A DNA stretch of 64,000 nt from Guadua angustifolia (Eukaryota; Streptophyta; Magnoliopsida; Poales; Poaceae): contig CM070502.1 of NCBI GenBank assembly GCA_036346375.1, forward strand, positions 17,956,924 through 18,020,923. Reading direction: 5' to 3'. Of this stretch, positions 45,431 to 54,846 are shown piece after piece (position 1 is the first letter of the stretch; each line of letters opens with the position of its first letter). The notes under the pieces are model-generated. The model ran no database searches, was not told the DNA's origin, and saw nothing but the letters and a program-made list of their open reading frames with translations. A program made the translations under genes and the position numbers.

Positions 45431-45553
45431 CCTCGTCGCCTGCTTATTTTAGATTTAGGCCGCCCAACCAACCATGCATGAGGGTATATTTGTAATTTTT
45501 TTGGTGGTATATTTTTGAAATTTTGAATAAAAATGTATTATTTAAAAAATTAC
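45431..45553 (-). repeat. MULE right terminal inverted repeat
   Basis: Inverse of 26794-26929, outer base G on the minus strand. Followed by TSD ATATACAAT. Confidence 0.88.
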
Positions 45554-45562
45554 ATATACAAT
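45554..45562. repeat. MULE target-site duplication, right copy
   Basis: ATATACAAT, identical to 26785-26793. Confidence 0.85.
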
Positions 45563-45992
45563 AAGACCACATCACTAGCTCTTAACCTATACACATCGCT
45601 TTTGGTCTATGTGGAAGAATGAGAAAAGAGAACTAGATTTTATTTAGTAGCCAGCTTGAAGAGAGAACTAGCTCTTATTTAGTAGCCAGCTTTGTACGGG
45701 AGTATAAGTAGATTATTTATGTATAAGAGAGAAAAGATAGTTATATATTACACAACATTTAAAAATAACTTTTAGAGATAATTATTGTATAAACTGACTT
45801 TTAACTTATTATTAAACAGTAATTGGCTTTGCTACTGTACTTGCCTATACTTCCGGAATTCATCCTTTCCCTTGTCTTTTTTATTACCGATACTAACGCT
45901 GATCCCAAAGCCAAAAGGTGGACCCACGAGGATAGCCGCCGACAAAAACTTCTAGGAACACAATCAACTGTGCACCACATACACCCAGCAGC
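45563..45992. other. Unassigned AT-rich spacer with a short direct repeat
   Basis: No gene. AGAGAACTAG(A/C)T..TTATTTAGTAGCCAGCTT occurs twice in about 60 bp (45628-45691). Confidence 0.5.
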
Positions 45993-45997
45993 CTCTG
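45993..45997. repeat. TSD of gene-carrying LTR element, left
   Basis: CTCTG, repeated at 49152-49156. Confidence 0.82.
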
Positions 45998-46291
45998 TGT
46001 CACGAACTTGATCTTCTCAACACAAGATTTCACAATACTTTGAGTAATTGAGTACAATAGAGGAAGGAATTGAGTTTAGACTGGAAGAGCAGAGAATTGG
46101 AGGTAGGCGCAGAGAATCAAGTAGCCGAGAGGAGAGTTGGCAGGAGGAAGAAGCACGAGTTTTGTCTGTTCTTCGATGATTCCCCACGCCGATGTTCCTT
46201 TGCCTTTGAAGTATCTTCCTCAAGAATCAAGCAGAGTGGGCCAAGCTTCCAAGGCCCATGGGCCAAGCTTCCAAGGCCCATGTCCATGACA
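45998..46291 (-). repeat. 3' LTR of the gene-carrying element
   Basis: Plus-strand ends TGTCACGAAC..CATGACA. It contains a tandem duplication of GGGCCAAGCTTCCAAGGCCCAT near its right end. Nearly identical to 48853-49151. Confidence 0.9.
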
Positions 46292-48142
46292 TTCTTCCCC
46301 CCTTGAATTTCGGCTTGTCCCCAAGCCGATGAAAGCAAACCGTAGACTGTACATGTCATCACCACCAGGGTCCCATGGGAACTGTAAGTACAGACTTCTG
46401 CGCTTGGTGGAGTGGTACCTCAGGAGCTCAGCAATCTTATTCCTGTTTGAGATGTCCTCATGGATGTCAAGCTGCAGGTTCTGGGAGATGGCCTTGTAGA
46501 AGTTGTTGTAGTCCTCCTGAGTCTCGGCAATCCCAAAGAAAAGCTCAATGCACCTTTTGACAAGGTTCGTGTGGATGAGACCTCTGTAGATTAGACTGTG
46601 TCTCGCTGGGCTCTCGGATCTGATCCACTCCTTGAAGACAGCCGCATAGTCCAGGGAAGACTCGGCCTCAACGCAGATACAAGCCATGATCTTCACAGCC
46701 AACTCAGGGGGTGCTCCAGCAACCCTCTCACCACTAAGCATGACGCAGTCAGTTCTATCAAGAATAGCATTTGCAACGTCAGTGGCCTCAGCACGAGTTG
46801 GCCTGGGAAATTTGATCATCGATTTAAGCATCTGAGTAGCATTAACAACAGGCTTGCCGGCAAGGCTGCACTTGCAAATCATCATCTTCGGTGCAGGGAA
46901 TATCTTCTCCACGAAAATCTCCCTTCCAAGATCACCTCGAGCAACCCTAAAGGCATCAGTTGCTCTCAAGATATCACTGAAGTTCACAACACCCTCTTGG
47001 ATTTCAACCCTTGACATTAACTTTATGTGCTGTGCAGCCAAAGCCTGCGCCTCATCTAGCCGTTCTGGAACTGCAGAATTGGTATCCAAATAGCATTCAG
47101 AACCTAATTCATGGTTAGAATGTGCAGGATGTACAAGCCTTCCTCCAGCTTCGGAGAATTCTGGGACAGAAACATTGCACGTAGGGTTTTCAAAATTCAC
47201 ATGTATCTCACTTTCTGCCACCACACTTTCTACTTCATCTTTACTCAAACTAGAAAACACAGAAATAATTTGTGAACCCTCAAGTTCAACTTTATTAGGG
47301 AAATTAGCTGACTGAGCAATACATTCCCTGGTCTTATCTCCCATTGTTGATTTCTGAATAACCGAAACATCAAGCTTTGCATTGTATGTTTTATCTTCCA
47401 CACTGAAGTCCTTGGTTACTTCTTCAGAACCATTTTCTGGAACATAACTCAATATCTCTGCAACACTGGAAGAAGCATCAGGAAAATTCAGATCATGCTG
47501 ATAACCTAAATCATTAGCTGGGTGGGTAATATGATCATTCGCATAAGTGTCTGCAGAAATATTTATGTCTGAATCATGAACTGAGTACATAATATGATAA
47601 TTGGCAACAGTTTCCACAGAAATATCCTTATCTGGACCATTAGCTTGGGAGATTTGGGAACGAGAATCCTCAAAGACTACAACATCTCGGTCTTGAACAT
47701 CCAAGTCATTCATTTCTTTATTGCTGGAAGCACCATAGTACGATAGTGGCATTTTCTCAAAACTTAGCTGTTCTATTTTCTCACTGGAACACTCTTCTAG
47801 TTGTACACCATCAGCCAATGAAATACCTGCAGAATCACAAACTTTGTCTGCCAAAATATCGGACACATCATATGACCTCTCCACAGCTTCAGGGCTGCTG
47901 ATAATGATAACTTTCTCTTGACATGTATATTCAGCAGAAGGAATCACTGAAACATCATGACTTTCACTTGATACATCTGGGGTGCCATAAGTTGGTGAAT
48001 TTGTGGCGGTAAAAGTTTGGTCGGCTCCAACTGAATCTACAGTGACAAACTGTGAAACCACCTCACTTTTACTGTTGGTAATGTCAGTCTCAATAGCATT
48101 GATTTCAAAAATGCCATGGGTGGGGACCTTCTTTGTACGCAT
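46220..48142 (-). CDS. Chimeric ORF: unknown N-terminus, pyruvate kinase and HSP90 pieces, LTR tail
   Basis: 640 codons without interruption. Residues 1 to about 365 are acidic, Ser/Val/Asp-rich and unrecognised. Residues about 372-512 are a cytosolic pyruvate kinase segment (EGVVNFSDILRATDAF, VARGDLGREI, AGKPVVNATQMLKSMIKFPR, DRTDCVMLSGERVAGAPPEL) covering part of the active-site barrel. Several usually invariant positions are changed (GDLGMEIP becomes GDLGREIF, SGESAAG becomes SGERVAG), so no kinase activity is expected. Residues about 518-578 match the HSP90 middle domain (NLVKRCIELFFGIAETQEDY, LDIHEDISNRNKIAELLRYH). The last 25 or so residues are encoded by the 3' LTR, in which the frame ends. 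The captured parts lack introns at their junctions, which suggests capture through RNA. Whether it is translated is unknown. Confidence 0.8.
   Translation of the reverse strand: MRTKKVPTHGIFEINAIETDITNSKSEVVSQFVTVDSVGADQTFTATNSPTYGTPDVSSESHDVSVIPSAEYTCQEKVIIISSPEAVERSYDVSDILADKVCDSAGISLADGVQLEECSSEKIEQLSFEKMPLSYYGASSNKEMNDLDVQDRDVVVFEDSRSQISQANGPDKDISVETVANYHIMYSVHDSDINISADTYANDHITHPANDLGYQHDLNFPDASSSVAEILSYVPENGSEEVTKDFSVEDKTYNAKLDVSVIQKSTMGDKTRECIAQSANFPNKVELEGSQIISVFSSLSKDEVESVVAESEIHVNFENPTCNVSVPEFSEAGGRLVHPAHSNHELGSECYLDTNSAVPERLDEAQALAAQHIKLMSRVEIQEGVVNFSDILRATDAFRVARGDLGREIFVEKIFPAPKMMICKCSLAGKPVVNATQMLKSMIKFPRPTRAEATDVANAILDRTDCVMLSGERVAGAPPELAVKIMACICVEAESSLDYAAVFKEWIRSESPARHSLIYRGLIHTNLVKRCIELFFGIAETQEDYNNFYKAISQNLQLDIHEDISNRNKIAELLRYHSTKRRSLYLQFPWDPGGDDMYSLRFAFIGLGTSRNSRGEECHGHGPWKLGPWALEAWPTLLDS
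46292..46305 (-). other. Polypurine tract of the gene-carrying element
   Basis: Minus strand CAAGGGGGGAAGAA directly before the LTR start TGTCATGG. Confidence 0.82.
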
Positions 48143-48838
48143 TTCCTTCCTGAACCCAGATGATTTGATAAATATTCTGTCATGTTTCCACTACTCATTA
48201 GAGCTCCAGCAGATAATATTGTGTTTCCCATCGCTGATGGGCAATCGCTGTTTGTGCTGAATATTCATCCAACAACAGTTGTCCCAAATGCATCGACCAT
48301 TGCAGATTTCATGAGCTCACGCCTGCCTCATACCAAGATGGAAACCCGACGAGAGCCACAACGCCATCCATACCTTCCTCAGACATGCACTCATCCATCG
48401 TCCCCATCGACCAAAGACTTGACGGCCGCCTCCTCACCACTAGCCCAGGGTAAAGCGGATGGTGAATGGAGATGCGGAGGAATCTAGAAGATGTCACGAC
48501 CGCATCTTCTCGAGTTGCCATTTCGTCGAACACCTTGGTTGCGCGAACAAACTTCCAGCTGCAAGTTCACGCGTGGTGGCTCGGCTCCTTGGTTCACGGC
48601 GAAGCAACACGAAGCGGTCCGGCTGCGGCGCAGAGGAGGACGAAGCGCCGGATAATGGGCGAGCGACGGGCGCCGCAGGCGAGTGGTCGCCGATGCGGCC
48701 CGTAGCACGACGCGCCGAAGGCCGAAGGTGGCGCCGGGGAACAGCGCCTGGAGCGAGGCTTGGGCGCTGCGGTGGCCGGGCGACACGGACACGGGCCGGA
48801 GGAGCCGCGCAAGCACAGACGATGCCGAGGAGCGCCGG
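48143..48838 (-). other. Internal leader of the gene-carrying element
   Basis: Between the primer site and the chimeric ORF. The part at 48490-48838 is very GC-rich and translates on the minus strand as Arg/Ala/Ser-rich sequence (LRRPSLAHYPALRPPLRR), resembling a plant first exon or transit peptide but not assignable. The part at 48143-48240 continues coding-like sequence (ILSAGALMSSGNMTEYLSNH) in another frame. It is probably additional captured sequence. Confidence 0.5.
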
Positions 48839-48850
48839 GCTCTGATACCA
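48839..48850 (-). other. Primer-binding site of the gene-carrying element
   Basis: Minus strand TGGTATCAGAGC, two bases after the 5' LTR end. Confidence 0.88.
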
Positions 48851-48852
48851 AA

Positions 48853-49151
48853 TATCACGAACTTGATCTTCTCAACACAAGATTTCACAATACTTTGAGT
48901 AATTGAGTACAATAGAGGAAGGAATTGAGTTTAGACTGGAAGAGCAGAGAATTGGAGGTAGGCGCAGAGGAATCAAGTAGCCGAGAGGAGAGTTAGCGGG
49001 AGGAAGAAGCACGAGAGTTTTGTCTGTTCTTCGATGATTCCCCACGCTGATGTTCCTTTGCCTTTGAAGTATCTTCCCTGCGCAACCGAAGCAGAGTGGG
49101 CCAAGCTTCCAAGGCCCATGGGCCAAGCTTCCAAGGCCCATGTCCATGACA
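48853..49151 (-). repeat. 5' LTR of the gene-carrying element
   Basis: 299 bp. The inner terminal dinucleotide is TA on the plus strand (TATCACGAAC) where the other copy has TG. Followed by TSD CTCTG at 49152-49156. Confidence 0.9.
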
Positions 49152-49178
49152 CTCTGCTATCAATCTCTCTGCTGTATC

Positions 49179-49597
49179 TGCAGCGGAAATACTGATATTA
49201 ACGACGAACTTACATATATATCAATACATGGCGGTAAATAACCATATGAAACGTAATGCATTTGGTCAGGGCATTAAATTTCGGCTTTTACAAAATCTCG
49301 CACCTGGCTGGTTACTGAAAACTGGCAATAACCTTCGAGTTACCGGATTTTCTCAGCCAAAAGGTTTTGAGTTCAATTTTGAGACTTTCTTTAAAGTTCC
49401 AAATTTTCATGAAATAGATATGAAAAACGATGGAGATGAACTAGATACTGAAATAAAGATGAAAATACAGTGGACACTAAAACAAATTTGAATGTGGGTC
49501 CCCATGGGGAAAACCGGCCGGTACCGTTGGTCACCGAGAAATCTGTAACCACCGTTATAACTGCATCCCTGGGTCCTCCCAACATGTTATAACTGCA
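49179..49597 (+). repeat. 419-bp dispersed repeat, copy 1, with an 87-codon ORF
   Basis: Begins TGCAGCGGAAATACTGATAT and ends ATGTTATAACTGCA. Both copies in the window are 419 bp and differ at few positions. The ORF (49228-49491) starts MAVNNHMKRNAFGQGIKFRL and contains GWLLKTGNNLRVTGFSQPKG; I do not recognise it. The 3' part has a GGGTCCCCATGGGGA palindrome and CCGGCCGGTACCG. Terminal TGCAG..CTGCA is a 5-bp inverted end. The element class is unknown. Confidence 0.75.
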
Positions 49598-49623
49598 TAT
49601 GTATCCAGAAAAAAAAAGGAAAT

Positions 49624-49893
49624 GAGACAGCCAATAAACAGTAAGAAATTCTTGAGTTCCAAACATGACTTAAACCAAGGAAAACCAAATTATTGTGGCA
49701 ACAAAATTCTTGATTAGATAGTGGTCCACCGATAACTCGCCGTTCATTGTAGTCCTCTAAATGTAGTTGGGAAATTGTAGTCCTCTAAGTGCAGTTGGGA
49801 AATATTTGTATTATATCTTACTAATCCTCATATCTCTATGATTATCAGCTTAACACATCGTCCATCGCTATCTTACTGTTTATTGGCTGTCTC
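49624..49893. mobile_element. MITE-like palindromic element
   Basis: 23-bp perfect terminal inverted repeats, GAGACAGCCAATAAACAGTA plus AGA, at 49624-49646 and 49871-49893, enclosing 224 bp with a 28-bp tandem duplication (TGTAGTCCTCTAAATGTAGT.., 49746-49802). No coding. I see no clear TSD, so superfamily is not assigned. Confidence 0.6.
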
Positions 49894-50640
49894 GGGCCAT
49901 ACGACGTGACATAACGTGTAACCTATGCTAGTTGATCAAAATAGAAAAAGAAAAGGTTGATGGAAGAGGAAGCACCAAACTAACGTCAAGATGACCAGCG
50001 CAAATTTCCACGGAAAGCACAACCGTACCATCGCTCCTTCTACTATCCACAGACTAACAAAAATAATGCGCGCGCTCTTGCAGTCCACGGTCTCAATCCC
50101 GGGAATAAATTCCACGTTGCTGCCCGTCCATTCCACGTTGCTGCCGACGACCGTGATCAGTTTTATTAGTACGTGGATAGTAAAAGGAACGACCGACGAC
50201 CGGAAATCCACCATGCTGCCCGTCCATTCCACTAAAACATTTAATTTAAACATTTAACACTAACTTCATCTTTATCCCTGGTTTCTCTCCGCTTTACCAT
50301 GCCTTTGCTCGTAACGTGCTGAGCCATCCATCCTCATCCCATCTCAATTCGTAGCCCACTAGTTTCTTCGTCAAAAGGGCCGATGGGATCTGGAGGGCGT
50401 AGGCCATAATGGAACGTCCCATCGCTGTATACAGAGATATCTACGTGGTGCTACATGTTCTGACCATCGTCAATTGCAATTCGGTCAGTATGTCTACATG
50501 CATGATGCTACATGTGCTCACCATCTCATTTTGTGTATGTGTCGTTAAATTGCTTGGGGTCTTAATTGCCTTCTATTTTCAGTGTCTGAAGGGCACGAAT
50601 TTTGGTGAGTAAAGGTTCGAGACGGCAGGTTGGTGAAATC
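49894..50640. other. Unassigned sequence with short repeats
   Basis: No gene. TGCTGCCCGTCCATTCCAC occurs at about 50118 and 50214. The short frames (49936-50257, 50409-50612) have no recognisable content. Confidence 0.45.
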
Positions 50641-50689
50641 GGTGTTGTATTCTGCGCAAGGATTAACTTTTCGTTAAATGAAAAAAATT

Positions 50690-50840
50690 CGCTAACCTCC
50701 GAAATCCGAAATTTCGCCCGAAATTTCGGAATTTCGGCCGGAGGAGATTCAAAATTCAAATCCGGTTTGATTTTCACCGAAATTTCTGAAATTTCGCCGA
50801 AAATACCCGAAATAACCCGAAATTTCGGTCAAATTGAACT
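50690..50840. repeat. Cluster of GAAATTTCGG motifs
   Basis: At least eight variants of (C)GAAATTTCGG within 150 bp, a phrase common in the AT-rich parts of grass gypsy LTRs; related phrases recur near 51990 and 63110-63250. Confidence 0.6.
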
Positions 50841-51146
50841 GACTGAAAATTGGTTCAAACGATGTCAAAAAATTTTGAATTTTTTTTGTACGTTCCTGAC
50901 ACATTAGAGATGTTCTCATAAAATTTTCAGGTGATTATCAGTTCTGTGGATTTTTAAAAAATTCAAACATTGGTACTGTCCCGATGAAACGTTGATCGGC
51001 AAGTTTGAACCGGATGAAAAATAGTACAAACGACGTTATAAAAATTTGAAATTTTTTGTGGAGATTCCTAACATATTTATCATATTTGTACAAAAATTTC
51101 AGATGATTATCAAATGTGAGGAATGTATAAAAATTCAAACACAGAG

Positions 51147-51480
51147 AGAATTGAAAACTAGTACTTTCAATGTCAAAATTTTTATAAATTCCTGGAGAAA
51201 TATTTTGAGCTGAAAATTTTACATAAGAATCCTTAGCTCAAATAAATTTGAAAAACAAAATTTAAAAAAGTTATAAAAATATTTGAATTGCCTGATAAAT
51301 CCAAAACAGAAAACAGAGAGAATTGAAAATTAGTACTCTGAATGTCAGAATTTTTATAAATTTCTGGAACAATATTTGGAGCTAAAAATTTTACATAAGG
51401 ATCCTTAGCTAAAATAAACTTGAAAAAAAAAATTCAAAAAGTTTACAAAATATTTGAATTGTGTGATAAATCAAAATCCG
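51147..51480. repeat. Tandem duplication, about 170-bp unit, of LTR-like sequence
   Basis: Two consecutive units share GAATTGAAAA(C/T)TAGTACT, GTCA(A/G)AATTTTTATAAATT, GAGCT(G/A)AAAATTTTACATAA, and CTTAGCT(C/A)AAATAAA. The same phrases occur in LTR A (1430-1470, 14680-14720). Probably a degenerate gypsy LTR. Confidence 0.65.
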
Positions 51481-52640
51481 AAATCAGAAAACTGTGCAGA
51501 GCAGATTGTCAGATAAGTTCAGTGCTTACCGCATTGATAGATTTTATTGAGCAAACAAAGAAAGTTGCAATTTTGTGAAAATTTTATAGAATGGTATTGA
51601 GGAAATTATTAATCTATTATAAAAATTTTAGATGATGATCACACTCGAGAAAATTTAGAAAAATCTAACAAGTTTACTGTCCCAATTATGGCCATTCGGT
51701 TTTTGATTTTTTAAAGATAACAAATGATGTTAAATTATTTTGAAATTTTTTTTGTATGATCCTAAACAATGAATAATGGTACCATAAATTTTTCAGATGA
51801 TTATCAGGCTTATAAAATTTTTTAAAAATCTAACAGTGTTTCTACCGAAATTTTAAAAAAATCTCAAAAAATTAGTTTTTCATCAAATTTTCATGTAACA
51901 AGACTTTCTTAAGTGTTATTGGACCCATTCCGTTCAAATCCGGCCAAAAAATTCAAAAATCCGGACTCAAAACCCGAAATGTCGCCGAATTTCCGAAATT
52001 ACTGTAGCAGCACTGTAGCAAATCAATTTTTTTAAAAAAATTTTGAATTTGGCCGGTATATAAAAATTGGGAACCAAATTCAAGAGAATTTGATCCCTGA
52101 TTCTGCGTGTGCAATGTTAGATAATTCCTTTTGTTTCTCTTTTCTTACAGTTTTATCGATTTAGATTTTAGTTTTTCTTTCTTTTTTATGTTATGCGCTG
52201 TGGTGCTTGCGGAACCAACTACAAACAAGCTAAGATAATCTTCTCATTCCTAAAAATTCACCTGTTACATGTACACCATTTTCCAAAATAACACAAGGCA
52301 CCTAATAAGGAATAAATCCTAGAAAAGCTTGTCGTTATAATCTCCGTAACTTGCAGTGAAGTACACATATTTGAGGACATTACTTTATTCGTCCATCAAA
52401 CCAACAATTTAAACAAGGTTGAGTACTTTTATACTCAGCAAAACTTATAGTATATCGCAATGTATAGTAAATGAAGGCTAAGTCAAGAAAGATGCTACTA
52501 AGTTAATTTGTATAAAGTGATATTCAATATGAATATCATGTAATAGATTGTAAACGGAATTTGGTTAATTGGTAATTAACTTTAGATGGTTAATTGGTAA
52601 TTTGGTAAAGGAAATTAACGATCGACTTGCAAGTGGTGTG
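51481..52640. repeat. Degenerate gypsy LTR debris
   Basis: AT-rich with LTR phrases. At about 52415-52520 (AAGGTTGAGTACTTTTATAC, TCAGCAAAACTTATAGTA, then TAAGTTAATTTGTATAAAG) it parallels LTR B at about 4910-5010 in the same orientation. No coding. Confidence 0.55.
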
Positions 52641-53444
52641 AAACCACATGTGAATATCTGACTAAATTGTTAGACGACCCATTATCCTAACTGGTTAGAT
52701 TTATCATCCACTTTACAGTGTCTACACCGAACATTAACATCGACACTATTTCAAAAATTGACTATTAATTTCTACTGAAATGTACATGATATAACCTAAC
52801 AAAAAATTGATATTAAAAAAAGCTTCTTAAGGAAAATATAGTATTCTTCATGTAGTATCTGATCTAACTCATTACGAAGATATCAATAGCTAGAATTATA
52901 AAACTTCGATTGCACATATTCCAAATGCTACCCTTTTATGATCGTAGGAACCAGGAAGTTTCTTAGTATGTGCCTACCCCATGGTCCGCTATGTAGCGCC
53001 GGTCTTCTTACATCGTACCCTCTCCATTCTTTTTTAGATCGATGTTTTTTAGAATGCGTACAATTAGCTTTTAGAAATATTGACAACTATTATACAAAAA
53101 AAAAAATCGGATTCATCACACAGAAATGATATTACTATATTTGTCAGCAAAAATACTTTCACATCATTATATTTTTTATAATTTTTGCTAACATATAAAA
53201 AGAAAAAGTAAAAGATTGTTTAACGATAAGTAAAAGAAGAAAAGGGTAAACTACGCGCTTTCCGCCTGGTTGACTGTCGCTGTCTAAAGCCAAAACAATA
53301 CACCAGTACTCCACTAGTCTTTGGTGGACGTCAGTGTTTCATAAATTGGACTGAAGGTTGTGGTCTTGACGACTGGACTGGACTGCAAATAAGCCAAGAA
53401 CAATACAAGGCAAAGAACAACTCGAATCATTGTGATCATGTCGG
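52641..53444. other. Unassigned AT-rich sequence
   Basis: No gene or repeat partner recognised. The frame at 52938-53129 has no domain. Confidence 0.4.
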
Positions 53445-53640
53445 TTAGACTGAAAGTCTCGTCATAATCAACAACATGTTGAGAAATATCACCGACAACC
53501 CATTAGGCCTTATAACAGGCAGAAGAGCCGAAGGGGTGCAATTTGCGGCGAAATATCTATTAGCCAGAACAATATTTGCACCAGGAGGAGAAGGAACGAG
53601 ACCACAGGTCTCGTTGTCGATGAGAGCTTGATGCAGCGGA
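53445..53640 (-). pseudogene. Ty1/copia reverse transcriptase fragment
   Basis: The minus-strand translation reads ALIDNETCGLVPSPPGANIV and, after a frameshift, YKAxWVVGDISQHVVDYDET, matching the start of the copia RT domain (usual form: DNETWDLVP..PPGANIV, then YKARWV.RG..Q..G.DYDETF). It carries at least one stop and one frameshift. It is bounded on the right by the 419-bp repeat, which seems to interrupt it. Confidence 0.75.
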
Positions 53641-54050
53641 AATACTGATATTAACGACGAACTTACATTTATATCAATACATGGCGATAAATAACCATAT
53701 GAAACGTAATGCATTTGGTCAGGGAATTAAATTTCGGCTTTTACAAAATCTCGCACCTGGCTGGTTACTGAAAACTGGCAATAACCTTCGAGTTACCGGA
53801 TTTTCTCAGCCAAAAGGTTTTGAGTTCAATTTTGAGACTTTCTTTAAAGTTCCAAATTTTCACGAAATAGATATGAAAAACGGTGGAGATGAGCTAGAAA
53901 CTGAAATAAAGATGAAAATATAGTGGACACTAAAACAAATTTGAATGTGGGTCCCCATGGGGAAAACCGGCCGGTACCGTTGGTCACCGAGAAATCTGTA
54001 ACCACCGTTATAACTGCATCCCTGGGTCCTCCCAACATGTTATAACTGCA
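53632..54050 (+). repeat. 419-bp dispersed repeat, copy 2, ORF shortened to 80 codons
   Basis: Same length and ends as 49179-49597. The ORF (53681-53923) ends early through CAG to TAG at codon 81. Flanks differ from copy 1 on both sides, so the repeat was placed twice independently, not as part of one larger duplication. Confidence 0.75.
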
Positions 54051-54092
54051 GTGATTGGAGGAGGTGGTCGATAAGGATGGGCGCTTGGGCAT

Positions 54093-54097
54093 GATTG
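54093..54097. repeat. Copia TSD, left copy
   Basis: GATTG; the right copy at 60697-60701 is GGTTG, one mismatch. Confidence 0.65.
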
Positions 54098-54312
54098 TGT
54101 TGGGAAACCTCGCTACCGGGTGTAGTCCGGGGTTTCCCGATAGATCGAAAACAACGAACAAGGAGACAGAGTATACGGAGGGACAGAGTTTCTTTATTGC
54201 TTTCTCATCTGCATGTACAATGAGGGGGAACCCCTCCTCTATTTATAGCCTCCATCTAGGGTTTCGGCTGATGGACCAAAGCGGGCCTTCGTGGGCCCGC
54301 TGTTTCTTAACA
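54098..54312 (-). repeat. Copia 3' LTR
   Basis: 215 bp. Lacks an 18-bp duplicated AGATxGAAAACAACGA unit present in the other LTR, and differs at several other bases. Contains a TATTTATAGCC TATA-like motif (in plus orientation) also present in the other copy. Confidence 0.9.
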
Positions 54313-54846
54313 CTCCCTTGGCCTCTCGCCGCGAGATGCATATGCCTCATCAAAACTCCGTAAAAACCCAAGGGAAAAATACTTGGAGAAAGAGTACATA
54401 GCATACGCTTGCTGTGTTGCACGAATTGCCTCATCAAAAACCTTACGTGAGAAACTTCCGTGAAAACTCACTAAGGAAAAAAGAGTGCAATTCACCCAAA
54501 CTTCAATATTAATCTTCATGATCACGTTGGGTACTCAAACTTCAAGTTCAAGATTTATGTAGGAGTATGTGAAATATCTCCCCCTGAAATCTGCACTTCT
54601 CTAAGTCTCATCATCCCAATTCCTTTAACGCACCTTTCGAAAGTAGATGCTGGGAGTGACTTAGTGAACAAATCTGCGAGATTTTCACATGACTTAGTAT
54701 GCGAGACCTTAATCTCGCTCATCTTATGCAATTCATGAGCATAGAAAACTTGGGGTTGATATGCTTCGTGAGATTGCTCTTCACATATCCCATCTCATTT
54801 GAGCAACACAAGTTGCATTATCTTCATAGATTATAGTGGAGATTGT

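Larger units (their letters stand above)
26794..45553. mobile_element. Mutator-like element carrying transposase, PMD and GRF genes
   Basis: An 18.8 kb DNA transposon, of which 11.0 kb is a later nested retrotransposon. It is bounded by terminal inverted repeats of about 125-135 bp and a 9-bp TSD. The cargo reads inward from both ends: a small GRF-type zinc-finger gene on the plus strand near the left end, and a mudrA-type transposase followed by a plant-mobile-domain gene on the minus strand from the right end. Subterminal regions are rich in CCTGTCGCCC and its complement. All three genes carry at least one disabling lesion. MULEs that carry a PMD gene are known in plants. Confidence 0.88.
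45998..49151 (-). mobile_element. Non-autonomous LTR retrotransposon with captured gene fragments
   Basis: A 3.15 kb element with two near-identical LTRs (294 and 299 bp), a 5-bp TSD, an initiator-tRNA-Met-type primer site at 48839-48850 and a polypurine tract at 46292-46305, all agreeing on minus orientation. The interior (about 2.56 kb) shows no gag, protease, RT or integrase. Instead it holds a long chimeric ORF with pyruvate kinase and HSP90 segments. It must have been mobilised by proteins from another element. The arrangement resembles maize Bs1, an LTR element that carries host gene pieces. Confidence 0.88.

Noticed and set aside
46220..46291. C-terminal residues of the chimeric ORF as a real protein domain
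   Set aside because: They are encoded by the LTR (tandem GGGCCAAGCTTCC unit) and repeat because the DNA repeats.
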